NCBI RefSeq assembly: GCF_025351285.1
Contig: NZ_JANXWG010000038.1
Coordinates: 1-64,000, forward strand
Direction: 5' to 3'
Length of the DNA stretch: 64,000 bases
Origin: Novosphingobium sp.
GTDB taxonomy: Bacteria; Pseudomonadota; Alphaproteobacteria; Sphingomonadales; Sphingomonadaceae
Shown: positions 34,970-41,546 of the stretch, piece by piece
Numbering within the stretch: position 1 is the stretch's first letter
Layout of the letters: each line of letters starts with the position of its first letter
The notes under the pieces: model-generated
What the model saw: the letters and a program-made list of their open reading frames with translations, nothing else
Databases searched by the model: none
Told to the model about the DNA's origin: nothing
Position numbers and translations under genes: made by a program

Positions 34970-36325
34970 ATGCGAAACAAACTGCTTGCGCTTGCCGCGC
35001 TCTCCGCCCTGATCCCCGCCGCTGCCCATGCCGAGGATGCCGCCAGGAACATGGGGGGCGATGTGGCCTGGGACATCGTCTCGGGACTGACCACCGAGAT
35101 CGGCCAGCGCCTCGCCGGCTCCCCGCGCGAAGCGGCGGCGCGCGATTGGGGCAAGGCGCGGCTGGAGAAGCTGGGCTTCGTCAACGTCGCGATCGAGCCG
35201 TTTTCGATTCGGGGCTACGTCCGCGGCACCGATGCCGCCATGCTCACCGCGCCGGTGCCGCAGCACCTGGCCGTGGCCGCGCTCGGCTACAGCGGCACCA
35301 CGCCCGATGCCGGAATCGAGGCTGAAGTGGTCTATTTCCACACGCTCAACGATCTCAAGGCCGCGCCTGCCGGTTCGCTCGCGGGCAAGATCGCCTTCAT
35401 CGACCACGCCATGCGCGCCAACCAGGACGGTTCGGGCTATGGCCCATACGGCCAGGTGCGCCGTGTTGGCCCGTCGATCGCCGCCAGCAAGGGCGCGGTG
35501 GGCGTGGTGATCCGCTCGGCCGGCACCGATCACAACCGCGATCCGCACACCGGCGCCACCAACTGGGCGGCGGGCGTCACCCCGATCCCGGCCGGCGCGC
35601 TGAGCAATCCCGATGCCGACCTGATCGCGCGCACCGTCAGGCTGGGCAAGCCGCTGCGGCTGACGCTGACGCTGACAGGGCATACGCAGGACGGGCTGCC
35701 TTCGGGCAACGTGATCGGCGAATTGCCCGGCCGCGATCCGAAACTGCCACCGGTGCTGGTCGGCTGCCACCTCGATTCGTGGGATCTGGCGACCGGCGCG
35801 ATCGACAACGCCGCGGGCTGCGCGATCGTCACCGCCGCCGCGTTGAAGGCACAAGCGGGTGGCAAACCTTTGCGCACGATCCGCGTACTGTGGGCAGGCA
35901 GCGAGGAACTCGGCGGTTTCGGCGGCGCGGCATATGCCAAGGCGCACGCCGCCGAACCCCACGCGCTGGCGATGGAAAGCGACTTCGGTGCCGACCGGGT
36001 GTGGAAGGCGCGGATCAACCTTGCCCCCGCCGATAAGGCCACGGCCGATGCGGTGATCGCCGCGCTCAACCCGATGGGCATCGTCGCCTCGGTCGATGTG
36101 GCCCAGGGCGGCACCGACGTCGAGCCGATCATCGCCGCGCAGCACTTGGCCGTGATCGACATGGCGCAGGACGGTACCCGCTACTTCGATTTGCACCACA
36201 CGCCGGACGATACGCTCGACAAGATCGACCCCGCGCAACTGGCGCAGAATGTCGATGCCTGGGCGGCCGTGCTGAGGGTGGTGGCCAACGCGCCCAGCAT
36301 CGCGCCGGTGACCTCGGCAAAGTAG
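34970..36325 (+). CDS. M28-family zinc aminopeptidase, exported
   Basis: This is a 451-residue peptidase with a signal peptide (M-R-N-K-L-L-A-L-A-A-L-S-A, cleavage after A-A-H-A). The co-catalytic zinc site is visible as H267-L-D, D279 in A-I-D-N-A-A-G, E312-E313 in S-E-E-L-G-G, D338, and H409-H410 in L-H-H-T-P-D-D. A protease-associated-like insert lies before it. The open frame starts at 34922 within the hairpin; ATG at 34970 begins the leader. It probably trims peptides in the periplasm or outside the cell. Confidence 0.88.
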   Translation: MRNKLLALAALSALIPAAAHAEDAARNMGGDVAWDIVSGLTTEIGQRLAGSPREAAARDWGKARLEKLGFVNVAIEPFSIRGYVRGTDAAMLTAPVPQHLAVAALGYSGTTPDAGIEAEVVYFHTLNDLKAAPAGSLAGKIAFIDHAMRANQDGSGYGPYGQVRRVGPSIAASKGAVGVVIRSAGTDHNRDPHTGATNWAAGVTPIPAGALSNPDADLIARTVRLGKPLRLTLTLTGHTQDGLPSGNVIGELPGRDPKLPPVLVGCHLDSWDLATGAIDNAAGCAIVTAAALKAQAGGKPLRTIRVLWAGSEELGGFGGAAYAKAHAAEPHALAMESDFGADRVWKARINLAPADKATADAVIAALNPMGIVASVDVAQGGTDVEPIIAAQHLAVIDMAQDGTRYFDLHHTPDDTLDKIDPAQLAQNVDAWAAVLRVVANAPSIAPVTSAK

Positions 36326-36349
36326 GCTCGGCGCCATAATTCGACGGTA

Positions 36350-36393
36350 CTCGAAATATAGATTGACGCAGGAGCGCCGATCGATATTTCGAG
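36350..36393 (+). promoter_or_regulatory. inverted repeat, likely ArsR operator
   Basis: CTCGAAATATAGAT (36350-36363) and ATCGATATTTCGAG (36380-36393) are inverted copies with one mismatch, separated by 16 bases, and end 21 bases before arsR. The placement is right for autorepression by ArsR at the promoter of the ars operon. Confidence 0.6.
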
Positions 36394-36414
36394 CCGCGTC
36401 GAAAGGTTGCGCGT

Positions 36415-36759
36415 GTGTCCGATTCCGATCTCCAAATATGGGCCGTCGATGCGCTTGGCGCGCTCGCGCATGAAACGCGGCTGGTGGTGTTCCGCATGCT
36501 GGTGCAGGCCGGCCCCGATGGCCTGATCGCGGGCGCCATTGCAGAGCGGGCAGCGGTGCCGCCCTCTACGATGTCGCACCATCTCGCCACGCTAGAACGC
36601 GCAGGTCTTGTCCTGTCCGAGCGCGAGAGCCGCACGATCCATTACCGCACCGATTTTGCCGGAATGCGCCGCCTGCTCGGCTTTTTGCTGCAGGATTGCT
36701 GCAACGGCGCGCCCGAGATGTGCGCCGATCTGCTTACCGGACTCGATTGCAAAGCTTGA
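36415..36759 (+). CDS. arsR: ArsR-family arsenic-responsive repressor
   Basis: This is a 114-residue winged-helix repressor. The recognition region is P-P-S-T-M-S-H-H-L-A-T-L-E-R-A-G-L-V. There is no cysteine pair in the DNA-binding helix as in the plasmid R773 type. Instead the C-terminus has C95, C96 and C103 (D-C-C-N-G-A-P-E-M-C), like the Acidithiobacillus ferrooxidans-type arsenite sensor. It starts with GTG at 36415. It heads the arsR-arsC-aqpS-arsH operon, 13 bases before arsC. Confidence 0.92.
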   Translation: MSDSDLQIWAVDALGALAHETRLVVFRMLVQAGPDGLIAGAIAERAAVPPSTMSHHLATLERAGLVLSERESRTIHYRTDFAGMRRLLGFLLQDCCNGAPEMCADLLTGLDCKA

Positions 36760-36772
36760 GGAAACCGCCCCA

Positions 36773-37207
36773 ATGACCACCGATATCACCGTCTATCACA
36801 ATCCCAAGTGCGGCACGTCGCGCAACACGCTGGCGATGATCCGCAACGCCGGGATCGAACCGCACGTGGTCGAATACCTCAAGACCCCGCCCTCGCGCGC
36901 GCTGCTCGAAAGCCTGATCGCGCGCGCCGGCATGACGCCACGCAACCTGCTGCGCGAAAAGGGCACGCCATACGCGGAACTCTGCCTCGGCAGTGCCGAT
37001 TTGACCGACGCGCAACTGATCGACGCGATGATGGAGCACCCGATCCTCATCAACCGCCCCCTGGTGGTCTCGCCGCTGGGCGTGAAGCTGTGCCGCCCGT
37101 CCGAACTGGTGCTCGATCTGATCCCCGCCGCGCAGCAGGGCGCCTTCGCCAAGGAAGACGGCGAGCAGGTGATCACCGCCGATGGCCAGCGAGTCGCCCC
37201 CGCATGA
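36773..37207 (+). CDS. arsC: arsenate reductase (glutaredoxin-dependent)
   Basis: This is a 144-residue enzyme of the plasmid R773 ArsC type. It reduces arsenate to arsenite with glutathione and glutaredoxin. The catalytic cysteine is C13 in N-P-K-C-G-T-S-R; arginines in N-R-P-L-V-V and C-R-P-S fit the anion-binding set. The frame is open from 36608, but ATG at 36773 has GAGGAAA and the right N-terminus. Its end overlaps the aquaporin gene as ATGA. Confidence 0.95.
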   Translation: MTTDITVYHNPKCGTSRNTLAMIRNAGIEPHVVEYLKTPPSRALLESLIARAGMTPRNLLREKGTPYAELCLGSADLTDAQLIDAMMEHPILINRPLVVSPLGVKLCRPSELVLDLIPAAQQGAFAKEDGEQVITADGQRVAPA

Positions 37208-37872
37208 ACCATCGCGCGATGTGGGCCGAAGCGCTGGGCAGCTTCCTGCTGTTCGCTTGCGTGATCGGTTTGGGCGTGATGGGCGAGCGGCTGTCGGGCG
37301 GCAACGTGGCGGTGGCGCTGATCGGCAACACGCTGGCGACAGGCGCGATGCTGTTCGTGCTGATCACGATGCTGGGTGCGATTTCCGGAGCGCATTTCAA
37401 CCCGGTGGTAACGATGGTGATGCGCCTGCGCGGAGAGATCGATACCCCGGCCGCGCTCGGCCATGTCACCGCGCAACTCGTCGGCGGCATTCTCGGCGTG
37501 TGGACCGCACACCTGATGTTCGACCTGCCCATCCTCGAATTCTCGACCCATTCGCGCACCGGCCTGGGCCAATGGGCGGGTGAGGGCGTGGCCACCTTCG
37601 GCCTGCTGCTGACGATCATCGGCACCGCCCGCATGGCACCGGCACGCGTTCCTGCCAGCGTCGCGCTCTACATCACCGCCGCTTACTGGTTCACTTCGTC
37701 GACCAGCTTCGCCAATCCGGCGATCACGGTGGCGCGCTCACTGAGCGATACCTTCGCCGGAATCGCGCCCGCCGATGTACCCGGCTTCATCGCCGCGCAG
37801 ATGGCAGGCGCGCTGCTGGCGCACTGGGCGGGCAAGGCGTTGTTCGACAGCCATCCGGAGCCGTCCGCATGA
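37204..37872 (+). CDS. aqpS: MIP/aquaporin-family channel, AqpS-type (arsenite efflux)
   Basis: This is a 222-residue channel with six membrane segments. The two pore motifs are H-F-N-P-V (NPA altered to NPV) and F-A-N-P-A. Its place between arsC and arsH, with no ArsB or Acr3, follows the Sinorhizobium meliloti scheme. There, internally made arsenite leaves through AqpS down its gradient. It overlaps arsC and arsH by four bases on each side. Confidence 0.88.
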   Translation: MNHRAMWAEALGSFLLFACVIGLGVMGERLSGGNVAVALIGNTLATGAMLFVLITMLGAISGAHFNPVVTMVMRLRGEIDTPAALGHVTAQLVGGILGVWTAHLMFDLPILEFSTHSRTGLGQWAGEGVATFGLLLTIIGTARMAPARVPASVALYITAAYWFTSSTSFANPAITVARSLSDTFAGIAPADVPGFIAAQMAGALLAHWAGKALFDSHPEPSA

Positions 37873-38602
37873 ATCGCCTTCGCCACTTGCCAGATCCAGC
37901 TCAACTACCCGCGCTGCGCCCCGAATACGCCCATGCCCGCCCGGCGCTGGGCCTTGGAGAACTGCTTCCGCCCCCGCGCATCCTGCTGCTGTACGGTTCG
38001 TTGCGCACCCGCTCTTATTCGCGCCTCGTGGTCGAGGAAGCGGCCCGGCTGTTGCAGTACTTCGGCGCCGGAACCCGCATCTTCGATCCGTCGGACCTGC
38101 CGCTGCCCGACCAGATCGCCGACGACGACCACCCCGCCGTGGCAGAACTGCGCGAGCACTCGCTGCGGCCGACGGCCAGGTATGGTGCAGCCCCGAACGG
38201 CACGGCCAGATCACTGGGGTCATCAAGGCTCAGATCGACCACCTGCCGCTTGCCTACCGTGGCTTGCGCCCCACGCAGGGACGCACGCTGGCGGTGATGC
38301 AGGTGAGCGCTGGTTCGCAGTCGTTCAACAGCGTCAACAGCTTGCGGCTGCTCGGCCGTTGGATGCGGATGGTCACCATCCCCAACCAATCGAGCGTGGC
38401 CAAGGCCTACGACGAATTCGATGAAGCCGGGCGAATGAAGCCGTCCGCCTATTACGATCGCATCGTCGACGTGATGGAGGAACTGGTGCGCTTCACCGTC
38501 CTGCTCCGCCCGCACGCCGAGCAACTGGTCGATCGCTATTCCGAACGCAAGGACCGCGATGAGCCAGTGTCGACGCCGGTGGAAGTGGCGCGGCTTGCGT
38601 AA
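37869..38602 (+). pseudogene. arsH: arsH (NADPH-dependent FMN reductase/organoarsenical oxidase), frameshifted
   Basis: The first part reads in frame from ATG 37869 ([16 protein letters not shown] is the FMN-binding loop) to about 38165 (L-R-E-H-S-L). It then goes off and stops at 38297. The rest continues in the frame one base back, [16 protein letters not shown] to A-R-L-A at 38602, with all ArsH family features. Comparing with the usual H-S-L-W-x-D-G, one base is missing next to 38166. The joined protein would be full length, about 244 residues. It may be a recent inactivation or a sequencing error. Confidence 0.88.
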
Positions 38603-38605
38603 CCG

Positions 38606-38890
38606 TCAAACGACCTGCACGCCTTTCCAGAACGCGATCCGGCCCTTGATTTGCGCTGCTGCCGACTTTGGTTCGGGATAGAACCAGGCGGCATCGCGGT
38701 TCACTTCGCCGCCGACTTCGAGGCTATGATAATGCGCAGTGCCTTTCCACGGGCATGAGGTGGTCTTGTCGCTGGGCCGCAGCATCGCCGCATCCACCGA
38801 TTCCGCCGGGAAATAGTGATTGCCCTCGACCACCACGGTATCGGCGCTGCTGGCGATCACTGCACCATTCCATTTTGCTTCGACCATCAT
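38606..38890 (-). CDS. DUF427 domain protein
   Basis: This is a 94-residue small protein with the DUF427 pattern: V-V-V-E-G-N-H-Y-F-P, T-T-S-C-P-W-K-G-T-A-H-Y, and A-W-F-Y-P-E-P. The cysteine and aromatic residues are conserved in the family. Function is not known. ATG at 38890 and 38887 are both possible behind AGGAGACGC. It is divergent from the formate dehydrogenase operon. Confidence 0.88.
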   Translation of the reverse strand: MMVEAKWNGAVIASSADTVVVEGNHYFPAESVDAAMLRPSDKTTSCPWKGTAHYHSLEVGGEVNRDAAWFYPEPKSAAAQIKGRIAFWKGVQVV

Positions 38891-38987
38891 GCGTCTCCTT
38901 TTGGCTGTCGAGCTTCGGGGGAAGCCCGGCGCGCGTCAACCCGGGCGCAAGGGCAGTCGATCGGTTCGATCGGCATCGGCAAATAGC

Positions 38988-38997
38988 ATAGGCCTAT
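38988..38997. promoter_or_regulatory. ATAGGCCTAT palindrome upstream of the fds operon
   Basis: A perfect 10-bp palindrome, flanked by AAATAGC and CGGAAAA, lies 52 bases upstream of fdsG in the 159-bp divergent region. LysR-type regulators often bind such ATAG/CTAT dyads and control fds operons in other proteobacteria, but no such regulator is in the window. It could serve the DUF427 gene as well. Confidence 0.35.
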
Positions 38998-39049
38998 CGG
39001 AAAATTCGTGTGTGTTGCTATGGGCAGGGCGCGGGGCTAATCCGGCGCG

Positions 39050-39475
39050 GTGGACCAAATCGACGCCATCATCGCCGCTCGTTCTGGCCGACCGGATGAG
39101 CCCGGCGGCAACCTGCTGCCGATGCTTCATGCGGTGCAAGCGGCGTTCGGCCATATCAGCGAAGACGCGATCCGCGCGGTGGCCAAGGCGCTCAACCTCA
39201 GCCGCGCCGAAGTGCATGGCGTGGTCAGTTTCTACCACGATTTCCGCGATGCACCCGATCCGCGTCCGGTCATCAAGCTGTGCCGGGCCGAGGCCTGCCA
39301 GGCGCGCGGGGCCGATGCACTGGCGGCTTCGCTGCCGGATCAGAACCGCGTGGTGATCGAGACGGTTTATTGCCTGGGCCTGTGCAGCGTCGGGCCGAAT
39401 GCGCTGGTGGGTGACCGGCCTTATGCGCGGCTCGATGCGCGCAAGTTCGCTGCGCTGGTGGAGCAGGCGCATTGA
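39050..39475 (+). CDS. fdsG: NAD-dependent formate dehydrogenase gamma subunit
   Basis: This is a 141-residue NuoE-like subunit carrying one [2Fe-2S] cluster. The four cysteines are in L-C-R-A-E-A-C and V-Y-C-L-G-L-C. It passes electrons between FdsA and FdsB in the soluble cytoplasmic complex. The start is GTG at 39050. Its stop overlaps the TTG start of fdsB, so the operon is translationally linked from the first pair. Confidence 0.92.
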   Translation: MDQIDAIIAARSGRPDEPGGNLLPMLHAVQAAFGHISEDAIRAVAKALNLSRAEVHGVVSFYHDFRDAPDPRPVIKLCRAEACQARGADALAASLPDQNRVVIETVYCLGLCSVGPNALVGDRPYARLDARKFAALVEQAH

Positions 39476-41004
39476 GCCTGCCGGTAAGCGTTATGGTGCG
39501 GATTTCCGATGATGCGCTGGCGCTTGCCTGCGGGGCGGACGCGGTTGCGGCGGCTTTCGTGGCGGCAGGCGCAACGGTCGAGCGGGTGTCGAGCTGGGGC
39601 ATGCACTGGCTTGAACCGCTGGCCGAGATCGACGGCAAGGGCTTCGGCCCGCTTGAGCCTGAGGATGTTGCGGCGGTGCTGGCCGGAACCAGCGACAAGG
39701 CCATCGGGCCGGTGGCAGACCATCCATTCCTCGCGCGGCAGCAACGGCTGATTTTCGCGCGCGCGGGCAAGACCCGGCCGCTGAACCTTGACGATTACGC
39801 CGCGCATGGCGGCTGGGCCGGGCTCGATGCGGCCCACGCGATGGCGCCGGAGGATGTGGTTGCGCAAGTGATCGGCTCGGGCTTGCGCGGGCGCGGCGGG
39901 GCGGGTTTTCCGGCGGGGATCAAGTGGCGCACGGTGGCTGAAACTACCGGTGATACCAAGTACATCGTGTGCAATGCAGACGAGGGCGATTCGGGCACTT
40001 TTGCCGACCGGATGGTCATGGAGGGCGATCCGTTCCTGCTGGTCGAGGGCATGGCGATCGCCGGCCATGCGGTGGGGGCGGCCAAGGGCTTCGTCTATAT
40101 CCGCAGCGAATATCCCCACGCGATCGCCAAGATGCAGGCCGCGATCGCGCTGGCAAAGCGCCACATCGCGCCTTTCGCAATCGAAGTGCGCGTGGGCGCG
40201 GGGGCTTATGTGTGCGGCGAGGAGACCTCGCTGCTCAACAGCCTTGAGGGAAAGCGCGGCGAAGTTCGCGCCAAGCCGCCGCTGCCGGCGATTGCGGGCC
40301 TGTTCGGGCGACCGACGGTGATCAACAACGTACTGACCCTGGCCTCGGTGCCGTGGATCATGGCGCATGGCGCGGAAGGCTATGCCGCGATCGGATTCGG
40401 GCGTTCGCGCGGGACGATGCCGATCCAGATCGCAGGCAATGTCCGCCACGGGGGGCTGTTCGAAGCCGGTTTCGGGATCACTCTGGGCGAACTGGTCAAC
40501 GATGTGGGCGGCGGCACCGCCAGCGGGCGTCCGGTCAAGGCGGTGCAAGTGGGCGGGCCATTGGGCGCTTATCATCCGCCGTCCGACTTCGGCCTGCCGT
40601 TCGACTACGAGGCCTTCGGCGAGGCCGACGGGCTGATCGGTCACGCCGGGTTGACGGTGTTCGACGACAGCGCCGACATGGGTGCGCAGGCGCGCTTTGC
40701 CTTCGCATTCTGTGCGGCCGAAAGCTGCGGCAAGTGCACGCCGTGCCGGATCGGCGCGGTGCGCGGGGTGGAACTGGTCGATGCAATCCGCGAGCGTGCC
40801 GGGCGCAAGGCCGATGCAGTCGAGGTGCTGCCGCAGATGCACAACGCAGCGAAGGCGAAGCGGACCGTGGCCGAGCAGGTCACGCTGCTTGAGGATCTGT
40901 GCGAGACGATGAAGTTCGGTTCACTGTGCGCGCTGGGCGGATTCACGCCCTATCCGGTGCTGAGTGCGCTGCGCAATTGGCCAGAAGATTTCGGCGCGAG
41001 ATGA
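39472..41004 (+). CDS. fdsB: NAD-dependent formate dehydrogenase beta subunit (diaphorase)
   Basis: This is a 510-residue NuoF-like flavoprotein. G-R-G-G-A-G-F-P and A-D-E-G-D-S-G-T-F bind NADH/FMN, and E-S-C-G-K-C-T-P-C-R-I-G is a [4Fe-4S] site. An N-terminal thioredoxin-like extension of about 100 residues precedes them. The first start is TTG at 39472 (overlapping the fdsG stop as TTGA); ATG at 39493 is an alternative. It reduces NAD+ with electrons from formate. Confidence 0.92.
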   Translation: MSLPVSVMVRISDDALALACGADAVAAAFVAAGATVERVSSWGMHWLEPLAEIDGKGFGPLEPEDVAAVLAGTSDKAIGPVADHPFLARQQRLIFARAGKTRPLNLDDYAAHGGWAGLDAAHAMAPEDVVAQVIGSGLRGRGGAGFPAGIKWRTVAETTGDTKYIVCNADEGDSGTFADRMVMEGDPFLLVEGMAIAGHAVGAAKGFVYIRSEYPHAIAKMQAAIALAKRHIAPFAIEVRVGAGAYVCGEETSLLNSLEGKRGEVRAKPPLPAIAGLFGRPTVINNVLTLASVPWIMAHGAEGYAAIGFGRSRGTMPIQIAGNVRHGGLFEAGFGITLGELVNDVGGGTASGRPVKAVQVGGPLGAYHPPSDFGLPFDYEAFGEADGLIGHAGLTVFDDSADMGAQARFAFAFCAAESCGKCTPCRIGAVRGVELVDAIRERAGRKADAVEVLPQMHNAAKAKRTVAEQVTLLEDLCETMKFGSLCALGGFTPYPVLSALRNWPEDFGAR

Positions 41005-41546
41005 TTTTGGGTGCGGTTCTTGCAGGCGGCCAGTCAACCCGGTTCGGTAGCGACAAGGCCTTGGCAATGCTTGACTGCCGCACGCTGATCGAGCGCGCGG
41101 TCGCGGCGCTCGAAGGATTGTGCGACGCGGTGGTGGTGGTGGGCCGGACCATCGCGCCGGCAGCGGTTCTGCCCGATCGGCCGCGTGCCGGGATGGGGCC
41201 GCTGGGTGGGCTGGCGGCGGCGCTGCACCATGCGGATGCGCTCGGCTACGACGCGGTGCTGTCGTGCTCGGTCGACAGCCTGGGGATCGATTCCGCCATG
41301 CGCGATGCGCTCGAACCTGCGCCCGCTTATGTCGCCAGCCAGCCGGTGATCGGACTGTGGCCGGCCAGCGCCGCGCGCACGCTCGACGCGTTGCTGGCGG
41401 GCGAGGGGCGGCACTCGATGCGCGCCTTTGCCGAGGCAATCGGCGCGCGGCCGGTGCAACTTGCGCGCGATCCTGCTAACATCAACACACCGGAAGACCT
41501 GTTGGGGGCCGACCTCGCCGCCGTGGAGCAACGCGATGGGCTATGA
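41001..41546 (+). CDS. mobA: molybdenum cofactor guanylyltransferase
   Basis: This is a 181-residue nucleotidyltransferase joining GMP to molybdopterin to make the bis-MGD form used by formate dehydrogenase. The loop L-A-G-G-Q-S-T-R-F-G-S-D-K (7-19) is the GTP-binding signature. It overlaps fdsB by four bases (ATGA) and fdsA by eleven. It is thus built into the fds operon, between the diaphorase and the catalytic subunit genes, instead of standing apart. Confidence 0.9.
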   Translation: MILGAVLAGGQSTRFGSDKALAMLDCRTLIERAVAALEGLCDAVVVVGRTIAPAAVLPDRPRAGMGPLGGLAAALHHADALGYDAVLSCSVDSLGIDSAMRDALEPAPAYVASQPVIGLWPASAARTLDALLAGEGRHSMRAFAEAIGARPVQLARDPANINTPEDLLGADLAAVEQRDGL

